64,000 nt of DNA from Hymenobacter psoromatis. Lineage in GTDB: Bacteria; Bacteroidota; Bacteroidia; Cytophagales; Hymenobacteraceae. Positions within the stretch are counted from its first letter, which is position 1. Each line of letters starts with the position of its first letter. Where the stretch lies: assembly GCF_020012125.1 (NCBI RefSeq), contig NZ_JAIFAG010000001.1:620001-684000 (forward strand). Direction: 5' to 3'. The notes beneath the pieces were generated by a model, which worked only from the letters and a program-made list of their open reading frames with translations, made no database searches and was not told the DNA's origin. Below are positions 45,664 through 53,686 of the stretch, piece by piece. The position numbers and the translations under genes were made by a program.

Positions 45664-48600
45664 ATGACAAACTCTACTCGCTTCGTGCGGATGGCTTTGC
45701 TGCTGGGTAGCCTACCCCCCGCGGCCAGCAAAGCCCAGGTTATGCTGCCCCTGGCTATGCAGACCACGCCCATTTTGCCCGTTCCCAAAGTGCCCGCCGC
45801 CCCCCGGCAGCAGCCGCTGGAAGACTTTTTGCAGGAACTGCGCACTACCTACCAGGTTACGTTTCTGTACCGGAGCCAGCTAACCGAGGGCCAGTATGTT
45901 ACGCCCGCTCACCCATCTTTCAGAACGCTGCAAGAGGCGCTGCGCTACCTGACCAAGCACAACAGCCTGCGCTTCAAGCAGCTCAGCAATGGCACCTACG
46001 TCATCGTGCCGGAAACGGCCGGCCAGCCGGGGCAGCCTATCGACTCGCTAGCCCTGACTCCAGCCGACCTGCCGGCTACTACGGCAGCGGCGACTGGTAA
46101 TCAGACGCTTGCGCCCGGCGAGGTGCGCGTAACGGGCCGCATTACCGATGCCAAGGGGGAGGGCCTGCCCGGTGTGACGGTGCTCGTGAAAGGCACCACC
46201 ACGGGCACCACCACCGACGCTACCGGCGCGTTCTCCATCGATGCGCCCGCCGACGCGACGCTGGTCGTCTCCTCCATTGGCTTTACCACCCAGGAAGTGG
46301 AGCTGGCCGGCCGCACCTCGATTACCCTGACGCTCAGCGATAACACCCAGCAGCTGAACGATGTGGTAGTGGTGGGCTACCTGACGCAGGAGCGCCAGAA
46401 CGTGACCGGCTCGGTGGCTACGTTGGGAGCGACGAACGTGCGCCGCGCCCCGGTCGCCACGCTTTCCGAGGCTATTCAGGGCCGCCTGCCGGGTGTGCAG
46501 GTAGCCTCCAACGGAACGCCGGGCCAAACGCCGAACATCAATATTCGGGGGGTAGGCTCGATTAACAACGGCTCGGGGCCGCTTTTCATCATCGATGGCC
46601 TGTGGGTGACGGGTGGCCTGCGCGATTTTACGCCTCAGGACGTGGAAAGCGTGCAGGTGCTGAAAGATGCTGCTGCCCTGGCTCCCTATGGCGTGTCGGG
46701 GGCTAATGGTGTGGTAATCATCACCACCAGAAAAGGCAAATCGGGGACTACCGCCATCAATTTCAGCGGCTACGCGGGGCGGCAGAACATTGTGCGCCGC
46801 TACGACCTGGCCAACGCGGCGCAGTACACCGCCCTGGCTACCCAGGCTTATACTAACGCCGGCCTGCGCGTGCCCTCGGGTATTGCCAACCCGTCGGGGG
46901 TAGATACCGACTGGCAAAAAGAATTTTTCAAGACCGGGGCCATTCAGGATTACAGCCTGAGCTTTTCGGGCGGCGGCAACAACTCGAACTTCCTGGTTTC
47001 GGGCGATTATTTCAGCCAGTCGGGCACCGTTATCGGGCCGCGCTACGACCGCTACAACCTGCGGGTGAACTCGGGCTTTACAAAGGGCAAGCTGAAAGTG
47101 GGCGAAAACCTGGCCCTGACCCGCGCCAATCAGGTGCGCCTCAACGGTACGCCGTTTATTGATTTGCTGCGCATTACGCCCATCACGCCCATCTACGACC
47201 CGGCCAATCCGGGTGGCTTTGGCTACGGCGACTCCAACAACCGGCCCACGTTTGGCTCGAACCCCATTGGGGCGCAACGCCTGCTTCAGAACCTGGGCAG
47301 TAATAACCAGCTGCAAGGCAACGTATTTGCCGAGTATTCTTTCCTGCCCTCGCTGCGCTACCGCCTCAACCTGGGCACGCAGTACCGGGGCTTCCACGAC
47401 CAGCGCCAGCAGCAGGCGGGCGGGCTGGCCCCGAACAACATCACCCCCGTTTCGGGCTACACCGATGCGCAGGGCAACGAGACGTTTTTGCTAGCCGAAA
47501 ACACGCTGACATATGACCACAGCTTTGGCCTGCACAACCTGACGGTGGTAGCCGGCTACTCGGAGCAGAACGACCGCTTTGAGTTTACGCAGGGTGCCGC
47601 CCAGGGCTACGGCAACGGCCCTACCTACTACTGGGCGCTCGACGCCGGGGCTACCCCCCTGCCGGGCACGGGCTCGACCTACACCTGGGCCAAGCGCTCG
47701 TACTTTGGGCAGCTGACCTACGACTACGACGGGCGCTACCTCGTGACGGGGGCCTTTCGCCGCGACGGTTCGTCGCGCTTCTCGGCCGACCGCAAGTATG
47801 GCAATTTTGGGGCGGGCTCGGTGGGCTGGCGGGTGTCGAAGGAGAAATTCTTCGAAGGCATCACGGCCATCAGCGACCTGAAGCTGCGGGCCTCCTACGG
47901 TATTCTGGGTAACGACCAGCTCAACGGGGCGTATGGCGGCTCGTACCTCTACCAGGCCTTTATCAATCCCAACGTCAACTACAACTACGGGGGTAACCTG
48001 GCCAACGGTGCCACCCAAACGGCCCTGGGCTCGCCTTCGGTGGGCTGGGAAGAGCGCCGCACCCAGAACTACGGCCTCGACGTGGGCTTTCTGGATAACC
48101 ACCTGACGGTGAGTGCGGACTACTACATCTCGGAAACCCGCAATGCTAATGTGAACCCCCAGATTCCGCTGTTTTTGGGCAACGCGGGCGGCGACCCTTT
48201 CCAGCAGATTGGCCGCATCCAAAATAAGGGCTTTGAGCTGCTGGTGGGCTACAACAACACCGCCGGCAAGCTTACCTATGGTATTACGGGTAACCTGACC
48301 ACCATTAGCAACACGGTGATGGAGCTGGGCACTTCGGGCGGCGCGGCCAACTTCTTCGATGCCGGCCCCAACGGCGGGGTCACGCGCACTGAGGTCGGCC
48401 ACGAGGTGGGCTCGTTCTACCTCTACCAGGTCGATGGCATCTTTCAATCGGGCGACAACATTGCCGCTAGCGCGCAGCCCGGTGCCCAACCCGGCGACAT
48501 TCGCTACCACGACACCAACGGCGACGGCAAAATTGACTTCAACGACCGGGTGCACGTGGGCCGCGTATTTCCCAAAATTCAGTATGGCCTGAACCTGACG

Positions 48601-49074
48601 GCCGCCTACGGTGGCTTCGACGTGGCGGCGTTCTTTCAGGGTGTGCAGGGCAACAACGTGTACAACTCGGGGGCTTACTGGCTGGGCCGCTTCGACGACC
48701 CCACCAACTACCCGGCCAACCTCTCACCCTGGACGCCCACTAACCCTTCTACCACTACCCCCCGCCTGGCCCTGCAAAGCGGCACCAACACGTTTGGCAA
48801 CACTACCCGCTTTCTGGAAGACGGCTCGTACCTGCGCATGAAAAACCTGCAGATTGGCTATAGCATCTCCAAGAGCCTGGTAGAGAAGGTGAAAGGCCTG
48901 GGTAGCGTGCGCATCTACCTCGCTTCGCAAAACCTGTTTACCATCACCAAATACTCGGGCTACGACCCGGAAACCATCGGCGGCCTCGACGGCTCGCTGT
49001 TGACGCGCGGCGTGGATGAGGGCAACTACCCCAACCCGCGCACCTTCACGGTGGGGGCCCAGCTCGGCTTCTAG
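45664..49074 (+). CDS. SusC/RagA TonB-dependent transporter with STN signalling domain
   Basis: A 1136-aa outer-membrane protein. After a signal peptide, residues ~55-130 form an STN domain (LEDFLQELRTTYQVTFLYRS), ~155-240 a carboxypeptidase regulatory-like domain (VTGRITDAKGEGLPGVTV), then a plug (NINIRGVGSINNGSGPLFII; KDAAALAPYGVSGANGVVII) and a 22-strand barrel. It imports oligosaccharides with SusD and TonB energy. The STN domain implies control through FecR. An in-frame start 22 codons upstream overlaps fecR; ATG 45664 gives the proper signal peptide. Confidence 0.95.
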   Translation: MTNSTRFVRMALLLGSLPPAASKAQVMLPLAMQTTPILPVPKVPAAPRQQPLEDFLQELRTTYQVTFLYRSQLTEGQYVTPAHPSFRTLQEALRYLTKHNSLRFKQLSNGTYVIVPETAGQPGQPIDSLALTPADLPATTAAATGNQTLAPGEVRVTGRITDAKGEGLPGVTVLVKGTTTGTTTDATGAFSIDAPADATLVVSSIGFTTQEVELAGRTSITLTLSDNTQQLNDVVVVGYLTQERQNVTGSVATLGATNVRRAPVATLSEAIQGRLPGVQVASNGTPGQTPNINIRGVGSINNGSGPLFIIDGLWVTGGLRDFTPQDVESVQVLKDAAALAPYGVSGANGVVIITTRKGKSGTTAINFSGYAGRQNIVRRYDLANAAQYTALATQAYTNAGLRVPSGIANPSGVDTDWQKEFFKTGAIQDYSLSFSGGGNNSNFLVSGDYFSQSGTVIGPRYDRYNLRVNSGFTKGKLKVGENLALTRANQVRLNGTPFIDLLRITPITPIYDPANPGGFGYGDSNNRPTFGSNPIGAQRLLQNLGSNNQLQGNVFAEYSFLPSLRYRLNLGTQYRGFHDQRQQQAGGLAPNNITPVSGYTDAQGNETFLLAENTLTYDHSFGLHNLTVVAGYSEQNDRFEFTQGAAQGYGNGPTYYWALDAGATPLPGTGSTYTWAKRSYFGQLTYDYDGRYLVTGAFRRDGSSRFSADRKYGNFGAGSVGWRVSKEKFFEGITAISDLKLRASYGILGNDQLNGAYGGSYLYQAFINPNVNYNYGGNLANGATQTALGSPSVGWEERRTQNYGLDVGFLDNHLTVSADYYISETRNANVNPQIPLFLGNAGGDPFQQIGRIQNKGFELLVGYNNTAGKLTYGITGNLTTISNTVMELGTSGGAANFFDAGPNGGVTRTEVGHEVGSFYLYQVDGIFQSGDNIAASAQPGAQPGDIRYHDTNGDGKIDFNDRVHVGRVFPKIQYGLNLTAAYGGFDVAAFFQGVQGNNVYNSGAYWLGRFDDPTNYPANLSPWTPTNPSTTTPRLALQSGTNTFGNTTRFLEDGSYLRMKNLQIGYSISKSLVEKVKGLGSVRIYLASQNLFTITKYSGYDPETIGGLDGSLLTRGVDEGNYPNPRTFTVGAQLGF

Positions 49075-49117
49075 CTGCCCGGCCCCGTTAGTTTTTCCGC
49101 TTTAATCTCTTCTGGTG

Positions 49118-50743
49118 ATGAAATCCTCCTCGCAAAAAATACTACTGGCCCTGGCCACCGCCAGCACGCTGCTGGCCACGGGCTGCAAAAAAGACCTGCT
49201 CGACCAGAGCAACCCCAACCTAGCCACCACCGCTACCTTCTGGCAAACGAGCGACGACGCGGTGCGCGCTTCCAACGCCTGCTACGCGGGCCTGCAAGCC
49301 ATCGGCATGTATCGCCGCTGGTTTTCCTTCGTGTATGACGGGCGCGCCGACGATGGCTGGAGCGAGAGCCCCTATACGCTGCTGCGCGACATGACCAATT
49401 TCGTGCAGACCGACTACAATTTCGAGGCAACCGCCAACGTCTACCGCGACTGCTACCGCACCATTGACCGCTGCAATCAGGTGCTGGCCAACGTGCCGGC
49501 CATTCAGATGGACGCGACCCTGCGCACCCGCATCGTGAGCGAAGCATCTTTTCTGCGGGCCCTGAGCTACTTCAACCTGGTGTCGCTCTTCGGCAACGTG
49601 CCGCTGTCGACGCAGCCGGCGGCCCTTGACTACCGCCCGGCGCAGGGTACGTCGGCGCAGGTGTGGGCGCTGGTTATCAGCGACCTGCAAGCCGCCATCG
49701 GCACCGGTACCACGCCCAACCTACCGGCTACCTACGGCGGCTCGGACCAGGGCCGCGCCACGGTGGGGGCCGCCCGCACGCTGCTCGGCAAAGCCTACAT
49801 GCAAAACAAGCGCTGGGCCGACGCGCAGGCGCAGTTCGCACTGGTTATCGGCGCGGGCACCTACTCGCTCACCAACTACACCGACAACTTCCGCCACACG
49901 AGCAAAAACAACGCGGAGAGTATTTTCGAAGTGCAGTTTCTAGACAACAACATTGGCGGCCCCGACGGCCAGGGCGGCGTTGACGCCACTACTTCGCAGG
50001 GCTTTCAGCGGCCCAAGTTTTTCGGCCCGCCCCAAAACGGCGGTACGGCCAACCTGGGCTTCACCGACTGCGAGATGCGCCCGTGGGTAGTGAGTGAGTT
50101 TTTGCAGGAGGGTACCACCGCCGGGCAGCGCGACCCGCGCCTGGCCGCCACCGTGTTTTATAACTACCGCCAGTTTGTCTCGCCCCTGCCGCTCAGCGCC
50201 GACTCGCTGGTGTACGACCTCTCGCGGCCGGCCGGCTTTGCGGCCGGCACCTACGGTTTCCTTAACCGCTACAAAGGCGATAACTTCAACCTCGGCCGCA
50301 CTTACTGGCGCAAGTACCAGAGCGACTACTACCGCGGCGATGAGAACTTCGACTCGCCCAACGACTTCCGGGTGATGCGCTACGCCGATGTGTTGCTGCT
50401 GCAAGCCGAAGCCCTGAATGAGCAGAACCAGACGGCGGCCGCCGTGCCGCTCATCAACCAGGTGCGGCAGCGCGCCGGGCTGGCCCCACTGGTGGCGGGC
50501 AACTTCACGCAGGCCACGCTGCGCATGCAGTTGCGCCATGAGCGCGTGACGGAGCTGACCGGCGAGTGCCTGCGCTGGTTTGACTTGCAGCGCTACGGCC
50601 TGCTCGACAACCAGGCGGGCATTGACCAGCTCAAGCAGCACGACGCGCAATTCAACAATTTTATCGTGGGTAAGTCGCAGTTGCTACCCCTGCCTCAGCA
50701 GGATGTTAACCTCATCGGCCTCACCCAGAACCAAGGCTATTAG
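49118..50743 (+). CDS. SusD/RagB surface glycan-binding lipoprotein
   Basis: A 541-aa lipoprotein: signal with lipobox LLATGC (Cys at residue ~24). SusD motifs: FLRALSYFNLVSLFGNVPLS, TLLGKAYMQNKRWADAQAQF, NAESIFEVQFLD, FRVMRYADVLLLQAEALNE, RQRAGL and ERVTELTGECLRWFDLQRYG. It ends LTQNQGY, as SusD proteins do. It binds glycan as the lid of the SusC transporter. A GTG three bases upstream is the alternative start. The decayed copy at 39.7 kb is a separate, older locus. Confidence 0.94.
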   Translation: MKSSSQKILLALATASTLLATGCKKDLLDQSNPNLATTATFWQTSDDAVRASNACYAGLQAIGMYRRWFSFVYDGRADDGWSESPYTLLRDMTNFVQTDYNFEATANVYRDCYRTIDRCNQVLANVPAIQMDATLRTRIVSEASFLRALSYFNLVSLFGNVPLSTQPAALDYRPAQGTSAQVWALVISDLQAAIGTGTTPNLPATYGGSDQGRATVGAARTLLGKAYMQNKRWADAQAQFALVIGAGTYSLTNYTDNFRHTSKNNAESIFEVQFLDNNIGGPDGQGGVDATTSQGFQRPKFFGPPQNGGTANLGFTDCEMRPWVVSEFLQEGTTAGQRDPRLAATVFYNYRQFVSPLPLSADSLVYDLSRPAGFAAGTYGFLNRYKGDNFNLGRTYWRKYQSDYYRGDENFDSPNDFRVMRYADVLLLQAEALNEQNQTAAAVPLINQVRQRAGLAPLVAGNFTQATLRMQLRHERVTELTGECLRWFDLQRYGLLDNQAGIDQLKQHDAQFNNFIVGKSQLLPLPQQDVNLIGLTQNQGY

Positions 50744-50753
50744 TTCGAAGGGG

Positions 50754-50809
50754 TTGAGAGTTTAGGACTTACTCAAAAGGCGTTTATCCTAGACTCCTAA
50801 CTCTCTCAC
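50754..50809 (+). promoter_or_regulatory. Intra-operon hairpin between susD and GH43
   Basis: GAGAGTTTAGGA pairs with TCCTAACTCTC with one bulged base, separated by about 30 bases. No T tract follows. It could slow 3' decay of susCD mRNA or lower expression of the enzymes downstream. Confidence 0.4.
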
Positions 50810-50842
50810 CAGCAGTCCGCTTTCTTCTCCCACCCTCGCACT

Positions 50843-51922
50843 ATGCTTGTTCGTCCTGGTTATCTCTCGCGGCTGCTGGCTCCGCTGCTCTTCGTGCTGC
50901 TGTCGTGCAGCAAAAATGACGGCAGCAGCCCGTCGCCTACCCCCCCGCCGGCTCCACCAGCCCCGGCAGCCACCACTTTCACCAACCCGCTGCTCGCCTC
51001 CGGCCCCGACCCGTGGGTGGTACAAAAGGACGGGTTTTATTACTTCATGGCCACTACCGGCAACAACGTCACCATCCGCAAAACGGCGAAGATGGCCGAC
51101 CTGGGCTCGGCCCCCACGACCATTGTGTGGACGCCGCTGCCCAACGGCAACAACACCAACAACGTGTGGGCCCCCGAGCTGCATTTCCTCGATGGCAAGT
51201 GGTACCTCTACTACACCGCCGGCCCGGCCAGCCAGGGCTGTTGCGGCGGCCAGCGCTCGTGGGTGCTCGAAAACGCCAACACTGACCCTACCACCGGCAC
51301 CTGGACGGATAAGGGCCGCATTTATGTTCCCACCCAGGATTTTTGGTCGATTGACATGACCGTGTTTGACCTGAACGGCAGCCGCTACGCGCTGTGGTCG
51401 GGCCAGGAAGCCAATTCCGAACAGCAGAATATCTACATCTCGGCCATGAGCAACCCCTGGACGATTACCGGCCCACGCGTGCTGCTGACCAAGCCCGAGC
51501 TGAGCTGGGAGCTGAACGGCTACCCCAAGGTGAACGAAGGCCCCGAGATTTTGCAGCACAACGGCCAGACCTTTCTCACGTATTCGGCCAGCCAGTGTAG
51601 CACCGACGATTATACCCTGGGAATGCTCACGCTCACCGGCACCAACCCGCTGGACCCCACCGCCTGGTCGAAATCGCAAACGCCGGTATTCGTGAAAAAC
51701 CCCGCTAATGGGGCCTACGGCCCCGGCCACAACGGCTTCTTTATCTCGAAAGATGGCACCCAAAACTGGCTGGTATACCACGCCAACAGCAGCGCCAACC
51801 AGGGCTGCGGCAACCCCCGCAACCCCCGCATGCAGCAGTTCACCTGGAATGCCGATGGCACGCCTAACTTCGGCACCCCGGTGGCTATCAATACGCCGAT
51901 AACCCGGCCGGCCGGTGAGTAG
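50843..51922 (+). CDS. GH43-family lipoprotein glycosidase
   Basis: The 359-aa protein has a lipobox (FVLLSC) giving a lipidated Cys near residue 20, then a Ser/Pro linker. GH43 motifs: TFTNPLLASGPDPWVVQKDG (base Asp), NVWAPELHFLDGKWYLYYT, a general acid Glu region VNEGPEILQHNG and the YGPGHNGFF segment. Several surface Cys pairs (QGCCGGQ, SQCSTDD, NQGCGNP) are unusual and may form disulfides. Acts as arabinofuranosidase or xylosidase, probably at the cell surface. PUL enzyme. Confidence 0.88.
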   Translation: MLVRPGYLSRLLAPLLFVLLSCSKNDGSSPSPTPPPAPPAPAATTFTNPLLASGPDPWVVQKDGFYYFMATTGNNVTIRKTAKMADLGSAPTTIVWTPLPNGNNTNNVWAPELHFLDGKWYLYYTAGPASQGCCGGQRSWVLENANTDPTTGTWTDKGRIYVPTQDFWSIDMTVFDLNGSRYALWSGQEANSEQQNIYISAMSNPWTITGPRVLLTKPELSWELNGYPKVNEGPEILQHNGQTFLTYSASQCSTDDYTLGMLTLTGTNPLDPTAWSKSQTPVFVKNPANGAYGPGHNGFFISKDGTQNWLVYHANSSANQGCGNPRNPRMQQFTWNADGTPNFGTPVAINTPITRPAGE

Positions 51923-52001
51923 CTGCTGATTCGCTGATTACTAGTCTCTTGTTTCTTCACGCTACGGCCTGCCAAGTGCAGGCCGTTTTGCTGTTCTGCT
52001 T

Positions 52002-53618
52002 ATGCGCACCAAAAAGCTTTATTACGCGCTGGTCCTGGCCGGCTGCCTCGGGGCTGCGCCGCTCGGGGCCACGGCCCAGGCAAATGTCAAGGCCAGGACC
52101 AAGCCCCGCGTGCAGGCGGCCCCGGCCCGGCCCGCCACGCCTACCCCCCTCGCCATCGCCAACCCCGTGCTGGCCGGCGACTACCCCGACCCGTCGGTGA
52201 CCAAGGTGGGCGACACCTACTGGGCTACTGCTACTTCCTCTAATTGGGGCCCCACGTTTCCGCTGCTGAAATCGACCGATTTGCAGCACTGGAGCCTGGT
52301 GGGGCACGTGTTTCCGGGCGAGCGGCCGGCGTGGGCCGACTACTACTTCTGGGCGCCCGAAATCAACCACGATGCCAACGGCAAAACCTACGTCTTCTAC
52401 ACGGCGCATAAGCGCGGCGGCAACCTGGCCGTGGGCGTGGCCAGCGCCGACCGCCCCGAAGGGCCCTACCGCGACCACGGCCCGCTGGTGGGCCAGCCCG
52501 ACGGCTCCATCGACGGCTTCCCCATCCACGATGAAAACGGCCAGCCTTACCTCATCTGGAAGGAAGACAGCAACAGCGTAAAAAAGCCTACCCCCCTCTG
52601 GGCGCAGCGTCTCAGCGCCGACCGCACGGCCCTGGTAGGGGAGAAGACCGAGCTGTTTCGCAACACCGCCGCCTGGGAGGGCAACCTGGTGGAAGGCCCC
52701 AGCGTGGTGCGCCACGACGGTTATTTTTACCTGTTTTATGCCGCCAACGGCTGCTGCGGCCCCGGCTGCACCTACGCCACGGGGGTAGCGCGGGCCAAAA
52801 AGCTGCTCGGCCCTTGGGAGAAGTACGACCGCAACCCTATTCTGACCAAAAATGACGTCTGGACCTGCCCCGGCCACGGCACGCCCATCGAGCGCGCTGG
52901 GCACTGGTACCTGCTGCACCACGCCTACCAGACCGGTGGCAGCTTCCAGAATGTGGGCCGCCAGGGCGTACTCAGCGAGTTTGTGTGGACTAAAAGCGGC
53001 TGGCCCGAGTTTCTGAACAACCACACTACCCCCGTGGCGCCCGCCAAAGTGCCGGCCGTGGTGGCCGACGAGTTTGCCGGCGCTACCCTGGCTCCCGCCT
53101 GGGAGTGGCCGGTGGAAGATAAGCCCGCATTTGCCCTGCAAAATGGGCAGCTCCGCCTCACGGCCCGGCCCGACAAGGGCGGCGCGGCGCTGGGCCGGCC
53201 CACGCTGGCGGCCAACTATTCGGCCACCACCACGCTGCTGAACCCCAGCGCCCTACCTCCCGGCACCACCGCCGGCCTGGCCGCCCTCGGCGACCCCAAC
53301 AATGCCCTGAGCGTGCTGGCCGGCGCGGGCAAGCTGCAAGTGCAGGAGCGCCGCGACGGCAAAACCCGCACCCTGGCCGAAGCCGCCCTACCCCCCGCGG
53401 CGGCGCTGCACCTGCGCGTGCAGGACCAGGGCGGCAGCCGCTACCGCTTCGCCTACAGCCCCGACGGCCGCACCTGGACCGAGCTGCTGCCCGCCAGTGA
53501 AACCGCTGACGGCCAGTTCCTACCCCCCTGGGACCGCGGCGTGCGGGTGGGCGTGGTGGCCCAGGGCCCGGCATCGGCCACGGCCACGTTCGAGCGGTTT
53601 GAGCTGCGCAATGAGTAG
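52002..53618 (+). CDS. GH43-family glycosidase with C-terminal beta-sandwich
   Basis: A 538-aa protein: signal peptide (LVLAGCLGAAPLGATAQ), GH43 propeller (ANPVLAGDYPDPSVTKVGDT; YYFWAPEINHDANGKTYVFY; EGNLVEGPSVVRHDGYFYLF; GHGTPIERAGHWYLLHH) and a C-terminal jelly-roll domain (~355-538) of the GH43_C2/DUF1349 type (GTTAGLAALGDPNNALSVLA). The extra domain is typical of beta-xylosidase/arabinofuranosidase subfamilies. Follows the other GH43 by 79 bases; last + gene before the convergent glutaminase-like gene. Confidence 0.88.
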   Translation: MRTKKLYYALVLAGCLGAAPLGATAQANVKARTKPRVQAAPARPATPTPLAIANPVLAGDYPDPSVTKVGDTYWATATSSNWGPTFPLLKSTDLQHWSLVGHVFPGERPAWADYYFWAPEINHDANGKTYVFYTAHKRGGNLAVGVASADRPEGPYRDHGPLVGQPDGSIDGFPIHDENGQPYLIWKEDSNSVKKPTPLWAQRLSADRTALVGEKTELFRNTAAWEGNLVEGPSVVRHDGYFYLFYAANGCCGPGCTYATGVARAKKLLGPWEKYDRNPILTKNDVWTCPGHGTPIERAGHWYLLHHAYQTGGSFQNVGRQGVLSEFVWTKSGWPEFLNNHTTPVAPAKVPAVVADEFAGATLAPAWEWPVEDKPAFALQNGQLRLTARPDKGGAALGRPTLAANYSATTTLLNPSALPPGTTAGLAALGDPNNALSVLAGAGKLQVQERRDGKTRTLAEAALPPAAALHLRVQDQGGSRYRFAYSPDGRTWTELLPASETADGQFLPPWDRGVRVGVVAQGPASATATFERFELRNE

Positions 53619-53627
53619 CATAAAAGT

Positions 53628-53679
53628 CGCTTGTCCCTGCTTGATGCGCAACATGCTCGCCAAGACAAGCGGGTTTTTT
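53628..53679 (+). terminator. Terminator at the end of the PUL + operon
   Basis: CGCTTGTC (53628) pairs with GACAAGCG (53664-53671), followed by GGTTTTTT. It sits between convergent genes. Confidence 0.65.
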
Positions 53680-53686
53680 ATGGCCG

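Noticed and set aside
46048..47397. Minus-strand frame of 449 codons
   Set aside because: Mirror of the SusC gene, which has full domain support.
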